Shown one piece after another: positions 9,701 through 21,323 of a DNA stretch of 64,000 nucleotides (its first letter is position 1; each line of letters starts with the position of its first letter). The notes beneath the pieces are model-generated. The model did no database searches. It had not been told where the DNA came from and saw only the letters and a list, made by a program, of their open reading frames with translations. The position numbers were made by a program, and so were the translations under genes. Source of the DNA: Fragilaria crotonensis (taxonomy: Eukaryota > Bacillariophyta > Fragilariophyceae > Fragilariales > Fragilariaceae); contig JAKSYS010000210.1 in assembly GCA_022925895.1 (NCBI GenBank), forward strand, positions 1 through 64,000. Reading direction: 5' to 3'.

Positions 9701-12508
9701 ACTGCGGGTGAAGCGCCACTCCCTTGACCCGTCCCAAACAGTGGAGCGAATGCTGTCCCTTGATAGTTGTCCTTGGATATACCGTGGACCGTTTTGACAG
9801 TGTATTGCATGAACTGTAACGAATCTGCGTGCGTTCGAATGGCGTTACGTGGCATGCCACATTTCCGTGCCGCAAGCATCCCAAGGCCGACAATTATGCG
9901 ATCGTAACAAGCGGACGCATCATTATCAAATCGAGCGTAGTCATGCTTCAAAACCCGACAGAGATCGCTGGATAACTGGGTGAGCATGATGGGATCTATT
10001 GCCATACGACCCGGAATAGAGCCATGTTGCCCGTCGTGTAGAAGATTCATCGAAAGTGCTCGTCTAACCAACCGGTGTCCCCACTGAAGCTTCAGAAAAA
10101 AAGTTGAAATCTGCTTCAAATAAATGTATTATTCGAAGCCGATTAATGCGGGGCCGACCGAAGTCCTTTTCAATAAGGACATTTACCGCCTGACTCCAGC
10201 GAGGAATGGAGATTCCACTGCCAATCGAGATGTTTAGGAATTTTACAAAACAGTCCAGTAGAATTGGATGTTGAATTTCAGATTTGTAGAGTCCTAAGTG
10301 TCGTCCCGATGGTGACGTTGATGTAGCTTCCCCTCCATGACTTGAATCCACGTAGGACATCATCATGACTGATGTCAGTCGGAATATAGCCTTTATCACG
10401 AATCGATGATGGGATGGTAAATGATGCCAGGAACTCCCGAAGAGCTGGGTCATCGTTAGACCATTCGCATGGAGACATACCCTCAAGGATCCGATCAGAC
10501 GACAGCGATAGACCAGAGAATGTTATGGCGTCGTACAAAAGACCGTTGCCCAGTGGTGATTCGCTCGCAGCTCGAAAAGATTCTCGGTTGTACTTGAGAA
10601 GATGCTTTTCCATTTGATCTCTATCGATTACCGTCTCCCAAAGAATATCTGATGGGTCGCGGTTTTGAAGAAGATGATATGCGTGAGAGTCATCAACATC
10701 ATGGTCTGATGTGGATGATCCAGCAGGAACCAGAATTTTGGATAGACTGGACACGACAGTTGGTTTCACCGTACGCCGGATGTCGCTGAATTTGTTACGG
10801 ATGGTTTCACCATCAATAGTCTTCCTCACGATGGCCGCTTTTCTTTGACTCTGTCATTGTGTCCGGATCGCAGTCGTCTTCATAATTAGCAAGCAGTTCT
10901 TCGTAACATTTGAGACGCATCGGAGTTGCGGCAGATTGGCATTTATAGAATTCAGACGAGGCTTTGTTAAAATGTGCGCGAACCTCTTGTATTGATAGTT
11001 CCTCATTGAGGAATGGAAACCGAAAACGCTATCATGAACTCGAATTTGCTGTTGCCATCGACTGAACGTCGCAGAGTAGTCCTTGTTCTCTGTGACTTCA
11101 CGTAGTCGAAGTTTCCAGTAGATACGAATAAATGCTCTGTTTCGAAGAATTGGGGACCACCGGCATTTTTTGGGTGGTTTGCTTAACGCATTCTCAGCCG
11201 CCTTCATTGCTCGTCCTTTGTCGTTATCCCACGCAATTAGTTGAGAGCGAATATCGTCCCGGGACATAGAATGAAAATTGTTATACAGGGTGGTAATTCG
11301 ATCGACCATTTTGTGTGCCGTATAATATTCCATGACTTTATTGTTGTATTTTGTTACCAGTTCAGGATTTCCTGTATGAACAGTCCGCAACTTGTGAGGC
11401 ATGATTGGCTGGGAACGATGGAAAAACCCCATTGTGAGATCGACGTAAAGACCGCGATGGTCAGACTGTGGACCCTCATTGTAAGCTAAGGTTCCTGATC
11501 GTTCCAGGAATTGACGTGCACTCTTACAGCCAAGGATGAAGTCAATCCGTCGAGATGCTGCTCCAATGTATGTTGATTCCGCTGGATCGTCGGCGTGAAA
11601 GTCGAAAAGCGCGCAATGGTCCATGAATGCTGCAAAATGTGGATCCGAAGACATCGTCGCGTTGGCGTCCATCATAACCACGATAGCGTGTCCAGACTCT
11701 TGAAGACGTACTATTTGGTGTTGAGATCGCGGAGGAATAGGCGCCTTGATTGGGAGACTGTTTCGTTAGTGAACGAAAGTAGTTGTATTCTCGTGCGAAT
11801 GCGCTTCCAAGTGGTACCGACCGAATAGACCCTGAGCAGATGCGGTATGCTGTTATCACAGAGAGTTTTTGTTCCTCAGAACCCGACAATGTTACTCCTG
11901 ACCATCGGCCAAGTCCAGTGGGGTCGATTATACTTTCACCATGTACTCGGATACCAGGCTTCCAGCCACCACCGTGACAGTTCCTCCCGCTTGAAAATTC
12001 TCCGATGTCGGAATGGGGTCAATTGCGTTCGTGGGAAATCCGAACACTGTTTTGTGCTGCCGATGGAACCTGCGTACCACATTGTTGAACTCGTCACGTA
12101 GATGATGATGTTGCCAGCAGGTATTGGTTTCTGCAAGTCCAGCAAGATCCACATGAAGAGCTTGGAGTGCGTTCATGAAGTACCTGTAATCCTCGCCACT
12201 TCGGGAGACGCTTAGACCATGCACGTTTTGAAAGAATAACCGCACTGTTTTCTCTGATTTTTGTATAATGGCGTCGCCATAAGACTTTGTCAAAGCAGGA
12301 TCTAAGGGATGATGACGAGGTTTCCGTCCGGGGCGATGGGGAATCGACATAAAATGTCCGATAGGAAGTAGGGAATGGATGGATCGATGGGCAGGTTGCG
12401 ATATCTGCGACTTTGATAAGGCCTGCCATTTTGGGTTGCTGCGACGGAAGATATCCGGTGGCTCTCTGCAAGGACTACATGTGATTGGGAGTCTTCAGAC
12501 GAACTCAT
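6767..12508 (-). pseudogene. LINE copy 1 ORF3: APE endonuclease - RT - RNase H - CCHC finger, broken
   Basis: It starts at ATG 12508, whose last two bases lie in the TGA of ORF2 (ATGA). Recognisable blocks in order: FFQNVHGLSV and LAETNTCW (endonuclease N-part, about 12200-12080), MMDANAT and SRRIDFILG and GPQSDHRGLY (endonuclease C-part, about 11680-11440), PSGRHLGLYK, then RT motif A FDNDASACYD, motif B GTGQGSGASP, and motif C AFVDDTSL (near 9580). RNase H follows (ATDGGL, STRCELSG, CDSKAAIS, NIAADSLA), then a CPCCKVSEETTDHLLKC finger (about 7480-7430). The protein end SLLTSFFPSKLS aligns with SLITNYFSKTAR of copy 2. About a dozen small indels break the frame. The fourth RNase H acid is NIAAD here against NIDAD in copy 2. 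Confidence 0.85.
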
Positions 12509-13706
12509 GATGCTGACCCGCCGCCTTGAGAGAGTTTTTCCTTGTATCGACTCTCAAGGTCGGTGGTGATGTCGTCCAGCTTTGTTGTGGCCTGTAAGAG
12601 TGGATCCATGTTGTTATCGTCAGGGAGTGGTGTTTGAGCCGCCTGAGATAAAAGAGCCGGACTCTCCATATCGCAATCGAGTGCCTCTGATGTCTGTGTT
12701 TCAATGATAGATGATCTGTGGCTTTGACTGTTGCCAGAATTATCATGCTGATCATGAACTTGCTGCCGCGCGCCAGCGTCGCCAGTGTCAGTTTCTGTGC
12801 AACCCGGCCGATACTTCTTTTTGATTGGTGACGAAAATGAGACCCGATCCAGCTGACGATTTGAATATTCAGAAGAAGGAGAGTGCTGTGTGTTGTCTTC
12901 CTCTACTGCACGGTGTGTTGCAATGGTCATGGTCTGGCCACCAGTCGCCTGACTACCAGTCTGAATATGTGTCTGAGCGATCATATCCATAAGTGCTGAT
13001 ATCTTATCGCTGAGTGTATTCATTGTTCCCCCAACTCCGGCTTGTTTCTCCATAACATTCATCAGATTGCCCTCCATCATGTCAAAACGGTGATCCAGGT
13101 CATCGAATCGTGTGAATTGTCGTTCCATGCGTTCCAGTCTCTCAGTGTTGATACGATCCTTCCGATCGAATTCCTTTTGCTGACGTTGTATCCGAGCATC
13201 AATTTCTTGAAAGCGGGCCGTGGACGTCGACATTGATGACAGGCGGGAACTAATTGAGTGATTTGAGTCCGTAGACGCCTCCGTAAGAACCGTTGACCGC
13301 AGCCCATATTGATCTCGAATTGATTCCAGTGGGGTAGGGGCATCCTTGGCTTCGACGTTTTGTCCTTGTCCACGGATGAGCGCGTCTCGGCCTGTGGTGG
13401 AGGCGAAGAATTTGGTGTTGATTTGCTTTCTACGGATCCTCCAGATACGCGAGATGACTCGGCTCTTGAGTCTGATTCTTGTGATGCTGAATCGACGCTT
13501 TGAGCTGTTGTTTGTTTCCACGATTCCGTAGACGAAAATAGTTTGTCGATGAAAGACAAATTTGCGTTTACTTTGGAGACCACGTGGATGACTGTTGGAG
13601 GGTCCGATAGCGTCCCTAAATCGTTCCTCTCTGATTGAGAAGGGAATACTCGACGGCGGTACTCTTCAAAAGCCTTGCGAACCGTGTCTTCATGCTGAGG
13701 AGCCAT
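12505..13706 (-). CDS. LINE copy 1 ORF2: coiled-coil protein
   Basis: ATG at 13706; the stop (12505-12507) overlaps the ORF3 start as ATGA. One small indel in the middle joins two frames, giving about 400 residues. The N-terminus (PPTVIHVVSKVNANLSF) aligns with copy 2 (PPSVIHVNPKLTANLNF), as does the central charged coiled coil (ARFQEIDARIQRQQKEFDRK) followed by the helix KQAGVGGTMNTLSDKISALM. The rest is Ser/Thr/Gln-rich and disordered. There is no zinc knuckle. It is probably an RNA-binding or assembly protein analogous to the LINE ORF1p coiled coil (inference). Confidence 0.75.
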
Positions 13707-15490
13707 GAGTAAAAAGATTTTTGATCGTATCCGCCATTGACGACGTCGACATGTGCTGATTCGTTTCCCTCTGCTGATACAATGGATGCCGCCCAGTCCC
13801 TTGTGGTCCTCTCCATCTGTGTGCCATCCGGAAAGAACTCAGTCCTCACAGTATCGAGATTGTTAATCATTGGGGACAATTGAATAAAACGAAGCGACTT
13901 GATATAGGAATCGTGCTTCTCAAACAAGGTCATTGCTTCTGTCGTTGTCATCTTCGCAAACGCAAACCGTGGAATATATACTCCCGCCCCAGATCCGTCC
14001 AAAGTAGAGAGCAAAGTCTGGCTCAGAGAATGGACATGGTTTTTCCCACATTGTACCACAAGGTGATTGATATCTTGGTCGAATGGCGTGCGACGATGGA
14101 GAACGATGTTAAAAAAGGGGGTCGTGTCGGGAAGCTTGCTCCTGAGACTTTGTAAAAACCTGGTACGATGCGTAGTACGAGGAGCTTTGAGAAGGATGTA
14201 GCCAGCAATAACATCATCTCCGCTTGTACTTTTGGAATTGGAAAACGACGCCGTTACTTTGTTCCTTGTAAATGCTTCCTGCACGCGTGGCAGATTCCTC
14301 CAGGAAAAAGAAGGTTTGTCAGTAAAACCGAAGCGAAGAGGCACAATGATTTGCGATTGGGAAGGTAAAACGGAAAGAGAGGGCGCAATATACGATCGCA
14401 CTTCCTCTGGTGTCATTTTGGAAATGGAATTGCAGTGTTCCGTTCCTTCGTCTGTCCATCGGTATAAAAGACCATCTTCGTCTCGAAAAACATCATTGAG
14501 AAGCGAATGAATCTCAGCGGACAAAGCGTTCGATTTCTGAGATAGCGCAAGAGAGACCACTTCTGAATTCGTTTTCCAGCGAAGCGAGATCCGGATTGTG
14601 CCATCGTTGATTGGAACGTTCGAGTTAGGAATCAGAGCTGACATCTTTCCATCAGTGGACGATGAGAATGAATTCGAATCTTCCTTTCTTTCATGCTCGT
14701 GTTTACGACTTGTTGGGAGCGGATTGTTTGTCTGCAAGTTTGGCTTGTTCTGCGGGGGTTTGTTCGGCTGCAACGTGATCAGAGGATTGACCGTGGGGAC
14801 TATCTTTACTGGAAGTGGAGGATCAACTTCCATTGGTTCATCGTCTTGTTCTTCTGGGATTGGAGGTGTGGTGAATGCCAGTTGCTGTTTGAAGAGGTCT
14901 GTTGTCTTGAGAACAATCGACGTCTTTTTCGAAGCCAAGGATGCTTTCCTAGCAGTCTGAGTTCGACGTTTAGCTTTTGCGGATCCAATGACCTTGTTCC
15001 ATGAGTAGATGTTAGACGCGCGCTTTGACCATTCTGCAAAACCGATGTTAACCGTGTCCACCGGAAGAACTTTGTCGGTGTGAGTGGATAGATAAGGTAG
15101 CGAAAAGGTATTTGCCCAATCGTGAAGCTTCTTTGGAACATCAAGTTTGCGATCAATGTGATACATATATCGGTACCAGACAACTAGGTGAAGTTGAAGT
15201 TGGTCGGTGTCAAAATTGTTCCAGAGTGCTTCGAAATCGGTGAAAGACACAATGTCCCGCCCGAGGGTGGTGAACCTATGCCAGGCAGTTGGGGTGGTGT
15301 CGTTGCGTTGAACTGTTTCCTCATAGATTCGTTTGACTCGTTCGTTCTGAGTTTCAGACAAATGTTCTGGGGGAATGTCGATGTCGGGGAATTCTTTCCA
15401 ATCTTTCAACAGAAAACCAAAGGAGTCATCAGTGTCAGGTGGAAGAGACGTAAGAAGGGTGGAGAACGGAGGATCCGCTGTTTCGGTCAT
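13616..15490 (-). CDS. LINE copy 1 ORF1: protein of unknown function
   Basis: 624 residues, uninterrupted, with ATG at 15490 (MTETADPPFSTLLTSLPPD). It aligns along its length with ORF1 of copy 2: TPTAWHRFTTLG, VVWYRYMYHIDRK, STSGDDVIAGYILLKAP, VLHRRTPFDQDINHLVVQCG and VYIPRFAFAKMTTTEA. A linker of about 150 residues is Pro/Lys-rich. No known domain, CCHC knuckle or RRM was recognised. It overlaps ORF2 by 91 nt in the -1 frame. That it stayed open while ORF3 decayed is odd and may mean chance, a milder error rate or a kept function. Confidence 0.8.
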   Translation of the reverse strand: MTETADPPFSTLLTSLPPDTDDSFGFLLKDWKEFPDIDIPPEHLSETQNERVKRIYEETVQRNDTTPTAWHRFTTLGRDIVSFTDFEALWNNFDTDQLQLHLVVWYRYMYHIDRKLDVPKKLHDWANTFSLPYLSTHTDKVLPVDTVNIGFAEWSKRASNIYSWNKVIGSAKAKRRTQTARKASLASKKTSIVLKTTDLFKQQLAFTTPPIPEEQDDEPMEVDPPLPVKIVPTVNPLITLQPNKPPQNKPNLQTNNPLPTSRKHEHERKEDSNSFSSSTDGKMSALIPNSNVPINDGTIRISLRWKTNSEVVSLALSQKSNALSAEIHSLLNDVFRDEDGLLYRWTDEGTEHCNSISKMTPEEVRSYIAPSLSVLPSQSQIIVPLRFGFTDKPSFSWRNLPRVQEAFTRNKVTASFSNSKSTSGDDVIAGYILLKAPRTTHRTRFLQSLRSKLPDTTPFFNIVLHRRTPFDQDINHLVVQCGKNHVHSLSQTLLSTLDGSGAGVYIPRFAFAKMTTTEAMTLFEKHDSYIKSLRFIQLSPMINNLDTVRTEFFPDGTQMERTTRDWAASIVSAEGNESAHVDVVNGGYDQKSFYSWLLSMKTRFARLLKSTAVEYSLLNQRGTI

Positions 15491-15585
15491 GGTGGTGACG
15501 TGCACGACGGCCTCGTTGAGTTTACTACTGTAAATCGGTTGACGGACGGACTGGTGTTGCAAATTCTTAATACTAGAAATTGTGT

Positions 15586-15601
15586 CCACGTGTTGTTTCC
15601 A
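15586..15601. repeat. Target-site duplication of LINE copy 1 (5' side)
   Basis: Identical to 6610-6625. Confidence 0.9.
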
Positions 15602-16447
15602 TATGCTCTGTCATTCAGTGAACAAACGCGCGTGTCGAATATTCCACATAAGGACAACATACTGGTACCGAGTTGTGAATGTCAGCCAATCACAGTCCCG
15701 GACCGACTTCTTTTTGGACGTGGCAATTTTGACTCAACTGCGATCATTGAGAAATGTAGGTATCCAACAATCTAATTCGGCACATCCGTTTATGGTACTC
15801 TACATGTAACATAGATCAAAATTCTATATAGAAGTGCCCCCACCAGAATCCCCAGTTTTACCTTGTCGAATCTTGTCTACTCTCGTAGTGGTACTGGGTA
15901 CCACTACTATACTACACATAGATACACCTGCGTATGATATATATTAGGGGATTCGTATGTACGTCGTATTGCACACTCGTACTCAATCAATCAGAATGTG
16001 ACGTACGTACAGTAGTAGTGCTTGTACTACACGTGCACACTGTAGAACTCCAGTCACCAGTCTACAGTATTGTATATATTTTAAGTCCCACAAGCTGCTC
16101 ATAGACGTTAAGGGCAATTCTGAATATGTTTATACATGTAAGATTTCTCGGGATTAGGCTACCTGACGTTAAGTAAGTTACCAGACTCCGTTATAAATGG
16201 GTCTTCAATATAGCCCATTCGTCGATGCTTGCGAGACCGCCGGGCCACCGCCACACCTTCTAAATACCCCGCGAACCCCAATTCAGTATCGCCATCTGAT
16301 ACTTCTGTGCACAGTGCATTTGACAACCCTCACTTCCCTGTCGCCTATATTGCTCTCAGAAAAACCTCAGTAGAATTTTACGACTACTCTTCAAGACGAG
16401 CATTCTAAAACCACTGCCTCTCTTCTCCGTCAGACGAAGTGGAAAGC
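15602..16447. other. Intergenic region upstream of the TPR gene
   Basis: No gene seen. The part at 15880-16090 is rich in GTAC and agtac/gtagt words; the last 250 bp are plainer and probably hold the promoter and 5' UTR of the TPR gene. Confidence 0.4.
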
Positions 16448-18542
16448 ATGACTCCATCATCGGCTTCCTCTGTTGAGGCTTCTCCTGCGGACGCGACACC
16501 TGATGAGGCTTCCTCTGTCGAGGTGACACATGAAGACTTCCAACGACAGGCATCCAACAAGAAACGGTTTCGGTTTCGTGACATGTTGCCCACCAACACT
16601 AAAAAGTCGCCAACTGATTCTCGGGAGATTGTGATCACTTCCTCCGAGCTCATGTCAGTCACGAACCAGACCGTAACAAGTTATGAAACAGTCCGTGTTT
16701 CCAATCGAACCGCAAAGGAGAAACGACAGAAGTCATCAGTGACAGACCTGCCCTTGAAAGGGTGGGAAATTCTTCGAAAACTCCAGGGCAAGAAAACTGA
16801 CGCATCAGCAGAAAGCAACTCTGTCGTATCGGACGGCGTAGTCGGTACCAAGAAAGTAGCCCCATTGCGAAGACGTGTCTTGGGAGATCGTTCGCTCCGC
16901 GACAGGAGCAAAGTTGCCGCATTGCGACGTTCGAAAATGGATGATGCGATGAGAGGGCGAATGGATGGAATGGATGTGCTATCCTTGGGACCTGCACGAT
17001 TGGCGTCTATTCGTCGCTCGCAAGTGTTGGACGACTGCGACTCCTATGTTGAATCCATGAACCCGGCATTGACGCCGTCCAAGATGGTGTCGGATATGAT
17101 TTTGATGTCAGCCGGACGAGAACCTCCTGAAATGGTGTTGGAAGGGTACATGCCGGGAGGCGACGATCGATGGAGGGTGAGTATGGAAGAACCCTTGGTA
17201 TTCCCACAAGAGCCAGTCGGGTTGCCAGCGGAGAAAACTCATACAGTCTCAACCCCGTCCACTGCATCCGACGATTGTGGTTCTTCCCTGTCCTGCCCAG
17301 CATTGGCAGCTTCCGAATGTGGCTCATCGTTAACATGTGGAGAAGACGATATTACAACGCTGATGGGATCCATGTGGGGATTGGAGAAGCCACCGCCGAC
17401 ACATGTTATAGCAAGTCCTGAGCCGATCGACGACGACGTTTTGCAAATGGCTTCTGCTTGTAATGTGCCTATCGATGTGGACGAAGAAGCGTTCATGGTC
17501 GAGACAAGTGCACACTTGCGGTCCGTTCATGATATCGCTTCGATATACCTGTGTCGACAAGACTACGAAGGCGCACTTACCATCTTCTTCAAGATTCTTA
17601 AGGGCCTCAAACTGAAGCATGAAGAAAAACCGCACTTTGTTATTGGTTCCACCCTTCACAACATTGGAGTCGTTCAAATGTGGCAAGGTCGATTTCCTGA
17701 AGCCTTGGCAACGTTGGACCAAGCGGTCAATATTCGAATGGCTGTACTACCGTCAAAGCATCCAGATATCGCAGTTTCTCTTGCGCGCAAAGCTTTGGCT
17801 GAATTCGCCTTGAACCGACTGAAGGAATCTGTTGACTCGTTCGGCAAGGCGTTGGTGTTATGCCCAACACAAAATGCGACGCGAGCCAAAATTTTGAATA
17901 ATATCGGTGTGGTTCACTATCAAGCAAAGCACTTCATTCAAGCTCTACAGGCTTTTGCTAGCGCTTTGGAGATTCAGCGTCGGTGGCTGGAAGGGCCCGT
18001 TCGGCGGGAGTCCATCATATTTGATGCAACTACTACCCTCCGGAATATGGGCAAGTTCTATGTGACAAAATGCGACTTTGGCACCGGCCTTGACGTGTTT
18101 CAAGAGGCGATGGTGGTAAGTAATCTTCAAAGTGTCCTTTATCTTCTTTCTATCTTCGTACCTTACCACTGTTCGCCGACAGCTCCAAAACACCGCGTTT
18201 CGCAATGACAGTCCATTGGTATTAGAGAACCTCGGTAACTTGGCGTACACCAGGATCAAGACAGGAGAATTGGATAAAGCAACTGAACTTTACAAGACTA
18301 TCCTAAAGGTGCAAGAGGGACAGAATGGCAAAGAAAGTCGAGAATACAACGAGACTCTAGGTCTGTTTGGTTTAGTCCTAACAATGCGACAGGAGTACTC
18401 CGAAGCTCTGGCATGTCTTTCGGCTGCTCTGAAATGGCAAGAGGATAATCTTGGTGTAACTCATCGCTCGGTTCAATATACAAAGCAACTTGTCAAGAAG
18501 ATTTCAAGGTTATCTCGAGGTGGTGTTTCTGAGTGGATCTAG
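16448..18542 (+). CDS. TPR-repeat protein (kinesin-light-chain-like)
   Basis: Two exons, 16448-18115 and 18183-18542, give 675 residues. The intron (GTAAGT..GACAG, 67 nt) is phase 0. The start is the ATG at 16448 (MTPSSASSVEASPADATPD). Residues 1-40 carry short Glu/Ala/Ser repeats. Residues 40-340 are basic then low-complexity, with no known fold. Residues about 350-660 hold at least six tetratricopeptide repeats of the 42-residue kinesin-light-chain spacing: AHLRSVHDIASIYLCRQDYE, LHNIGVVQMWQGRFPEALAT, ILNNIGVVHYQAKHFIQALQ, ENLGNLAYTRIKTGELDKAT and LGLFGLVLTMRQEYSEALAC. TPRs bind partner proteins; no partner is indicated. There is no kinesin or enzymatic domain. Diatoms have many such proteins of unknown role. 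Confidence 0.85.
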
Positions 18543-18851
18543 TGAAAGGAATTGAGTTTACGAGCATGGTGTTTTGGCACTTTGATTTTTCTAGTAGCAA
18601 GAGAAGAAAGTAACTACATGCATATCAAAAGGAGAAGAGAGGGAATGATTTAGGCGGATTCGTGTTCAATGTGCCAAGGAGGTCCAGCGAAAGGACTTAT
18701 TGGCGAATGCAAGTTCTTTTGAGTCATTGACAATGGCTAAAAATCGATTCACAGGTCAAGATTGTGCCCTTATCATCAAGATTAAGCAAGGACGAGCTGA
18801 TTTGTAGGTTAAGATGAAATTAGCATTGCACTGCATCATAGATAACCAATA
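18543..18851. other. Convergent 3' gap
   Basis: About 310 bp between the TPR and ATP10-like stop codons. No coding or RNA feature seen. Confidence 0.4.
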
Positions 18852-19751
18852 TCAATAATACTGCTTCAGATTTATTCCATGTAGTTTCTTTTTACTCGGA
18901 CTTCGCAGTTGTTCCAGCCTCGGTGTCAGCTCCATGGCTAAGTCAATCAATCGTTTCACTTCAGCCTCTGTTGCTTCTCCTGATCCTGCAAAACGCACGC
19001 GCCCCAACCCGTCGAGCAAATATACATACCCCGTGAGCGTGTTGTGCATGCCCAAGGTGTTCTTCAACTCGTCGATACTAGCCTGACTAGGACCAAAACA
19101 AAGCAAGGTTTGCGATTGCAGTTGGGGTGGTGTTGCATTTCGAAAACTTCGCGTCAGAAAACCGCTCAACAACATCTTGGTTAACTTCCCCTCAGTAATG
19201 GAAAGACGCATCGCCTTGCCTCTCGGGTTTCCAGTCCCAAAGGCGGCTTCAAAGGGATCAATCCACGTGGGCAACAGTTTATATCCAAAGTCCTTGTATG
19301 CAACCCCAACGAGGGTGCATTGTGCAGATGGATCTCTAGCGCGATTGTCTCTTATGAAGAAGGATGGGACGTCGACCGTTTCGTTGGTACTCAGGACTCG
19401 AGTGTCCAACAACGGCGGGAACACTTCGGCATCTGCTTCTGAAATTTCCGACATGAGAATGGGTTTGCTCCCAGCCTTGGACAAGTCTTGCATCATCCAA
19501 AAATGGCCATATGCTCGCTCTACCAAAACCTCACGCAAATCACCTTTGCGATCCTTCTTGAGAACCGAGCGGCCATCGGGAGAGAGGAGAGAGACAATGG
19601 AATCTGGATTGGCATGGATTCCAGCTATGCGTTTGCTTTTGTGCGCTGTTGTTGAGAAAGTTTTATGGATGACGATGTTAACTTGTAAACACGCAGTTGG
19701 ACGATGGACGCCATTGGTGAGTAGCCGTCGGGAGGCGGCGGCGATCATCAT
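18852..19751 (-). CDS. ATP10: ATP10-like mitochondrial F1Fo-ATPase assembly factor
   Basis: Single exon. Of the possible starts, ATG 19751 (MMIAAASRRLLTNGVHRPTA) is preferred over the upstream ATG at 19805 because it gives a typical mitochondrial presequence: Ala/Arg/Leu-rich, no acids. About 299 residues. The body fits the Atp10 family: VPSFFIRDNRARD, CTLVGVAYKDFGY, WIDPFEAAFG and the C-terminal block LTGYVYLLDGLGRVRFAGSG, the thioredoxin-like strand pair at the end of Atp10. In yeast Atp10 binds newly made subunit 6 of the Fo sector in the inner membrane. No frame breaks. It is divergent from the reductase gene at 20375, with about 620 bp between starts. Confidence 0.75.
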   Translation of the reverse strand: MMIAAASRRLLTNGVHRPTACLQVNIVIHKTFSTTAHKSKRIAGIHANPDSIVSLLSPDGRSVLKKDRKGDLREVLVERAYGHFWMMQDLSKAGSKPILMSEISEADAEVFPPLLDTRVLSTNETVDVPSFFIRDNRARDPSAQCTLVGVAYKDFGYKLLPTWIDPFEAAFGTGNPRGKAMRLSITEGKLTKMLLSGFLTRSFRNATPPQLQSQTLLCFGPSQASIDELKNTLGMHNTLTGYVYLLDGLGRVRFAGSGEATEAEVKRLIDLAMELTPRLEQLRSPSKKKLHGINLKQYY

Positions 19752-20374
19752 CGTCGTCAGAGGCAGATTTTGTCTGATCCCCTCAATTATGAAGCACATG
19801 CACATTACGGCGGATGCAATTCACAATTGGCATTAACGTACGTATAACGTCTATCTTGAACTTTGGGTGTTCCATGACTACGAGGACACGAAACGCCCGA
19901 GTTTTTCAGAGGACAGGTATACAACAAGATCTTTCCAGAAAATGTTACTGCCGCCGTACGCTGTGTGTACCGCGCACGGCGGTACTTGTACTACTAGGGT
20001 AGTACTATATCTTGGGAACAGGAGCGTACATCGGTGCATGACGCCACCAACTTCGTCACACAAATTCGTGCCGAGCAATCACGGAAGATACCAAACGGAC
20101 TCAAGGGTTGGTGAGTTTGTTGTGTTGAGATGAGAGTCGCATTAACTACCTGTAGGCTACTGGTGCTTCTCAGGTTGCTCCTAACTGCATCTTCATTTCG
20201 CTCTCCTGTGCTTGTCGCGAATTATGCGGGGTACGTCTCCACTCCGACCTGACCACAACCCACGAACCGCTCGTCACTTTACATGAAACATGATTCTGAT
20301 ACACATTCTCTCCCCTCGCTCTCGATTGATGCTGCAGTAGAAGTACCGCTACACCGTCGCTTGTTTCTCTCAAA
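19752..20374. other. Divergent promoter region
   Basis: Lies between the ATP10-like and reductase genes. It contains a GC-rich inverted stretch (ccgtacgctgtgtg / cgcgcacggcggtac) near 19950-19985 and a few GTAC words. No assignable promoter motif. Confidence 0.35.
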
Positions 20375-21323
20375 ATGTCTGCTGTTGGTTTCGTTGGATT
20401 GGGAATCATGGGAGAGGGCATGGCCGCCCGTCTCTTGAGTCAAAGGATTGCTGGATCGGAGGAGAAGCCACTGGTAGTTTGGAATCGCACTGGTTCCAAA
20501 TGCAGTGCTTTGCAGGAAAAATTCCCGGATAAGACCGTTCTCATTAAAGAGACCGCGAAGGAAGTCGTGGAAGCCTGCTCCATTACGTATTGCATGTTGT
20601 CCACTCCTGAAGCCAGTCGTTCGGTGTTCGAAGGCGAGACTGGAGTTTTGGCAGGGTGTCGGAGGGTAAGGCCATTGTCGACTGCGCCACCTGGCCGAGG
20701 CGGATATGGTGCGCATGGACAATGATGTCACTGCCAAGGGTGGACGCTTTTTGGAAGCTCCCGTATCCGGTTCCAAGGGACCAGCGTTGGAGGGGACTCT
20801 CATTTTCTTGTGTGCTGGATCGCAGGAACTCTTCGATGAAGTCAAGGAAAACGGTTTGAATGCGATGGGCAAGGCAAGTCACTTCTTTGCCCCGACTGTT
20901 GGTTACGGAACACGTGCCAAGCTCGTCGTTAACTCCTTAATGGGGACCATGCTGGCAGCTTTTGGGGAAGGATTGGCACTCTCAGAATCGGTTGGTTTGG
21001 ATCCTGCTACTATGATCCAAGTCATTGGTCAGGGGGCCATTCAAAGTCCAGTCTACAATTTGAAGGGTCCCAAAATGATCAAGAAGGACCACGCCCCGAA
21101 CTTTCCACTCAAACACGCTCACAAGGACATGGCACTGGCGTGTGACATGGCGAAGGAAGCCAAGGTGGAGTTCAGTATCATTGGACAAGCCGAGAAGGTT
21201 TTCAGGGAAGCAAGGGAAGATCATGAGCTTCTGCTTGCGGATGCGGATTTCAGTGCTGTATTTGAATTGATCCACAAGAAGTCGGAAAGTGAATTCTCCA
21301 AGAAGCGAATGCGCGACGAATAG
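20375..21323 (+). CDS. 3-hydroxyisobutyrate dehydrogenase / glyoxylate-succinic semialdehyde reductase family
   Basis: ATG 20375 opens MSAVGFVGLGIMGEGMAARL, the Rossmann GxGxMGxxM signature of beta-hydroxyacid dehydrogenases, with VVWNRTGSKC as the NADP-side strand. Later come the substrate loop FLEAPVSGSKGPALEGTL and GYGTRAKLVVNSLMG, which carries the catalytic Lys, and the C-terminal helices ending KKRMRDE. About 316 residues, close to plant GLYR reductases, which convert glyoxylate and succinic semialdehyde to glycolate and gamma-hydroxybutyrate with NADPH. No clear targeting peptide, so probably cytosolic. Two single-base gaps are needed, both in short homopolymers: near 20657 (GCAGGG-TGTC) and near 20692 (ACC-TGGCC). 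With them the protein reads continuously across SEGKAIVDCAT and DMVRMDNDV. They look like consensus errors, though a recent pseudogene is not excluded. Confidence 0.8.

Larger units (their letters stand above)
6610..15601 (-). mobile_element. LINE (non-LTR retrotransposon) copy 1, full length but decayed
   Basis: An element of about 8.96 kb (6626-15585) on the minus strand, bounded by an exact 16-bp target duplication, CCACGTGTTGTTTCCA, at 6610-6625 and 15586-15601. There are no long terminal repeats and no integrase. It has three ORFs in the order ORF1 (unknown), ORF2 (coiled coil), ORF3 (APE endonuclease, reverse transcriptase, RNase H, C-terminal CCHC finger). ORF1 is open throughout; ORF2 has one frame break and ORF3 about a dozen. 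A second copy of the family is at 44476-53335; the RT cores look roughly two thirds identical by eye, so the two belong to different subfamilies. The intact target duplication and the complete 5' end show a full-length insertion by target-primed reverse transcription. Confidence 0.9.

Noticed and set aside
15491-15589. A longer ORF1 of LINE copy 1 starting at 15589
   Set aside because: That start is a GTG inside the target duplication; the alignment with copy 2 supports ATG 15490.
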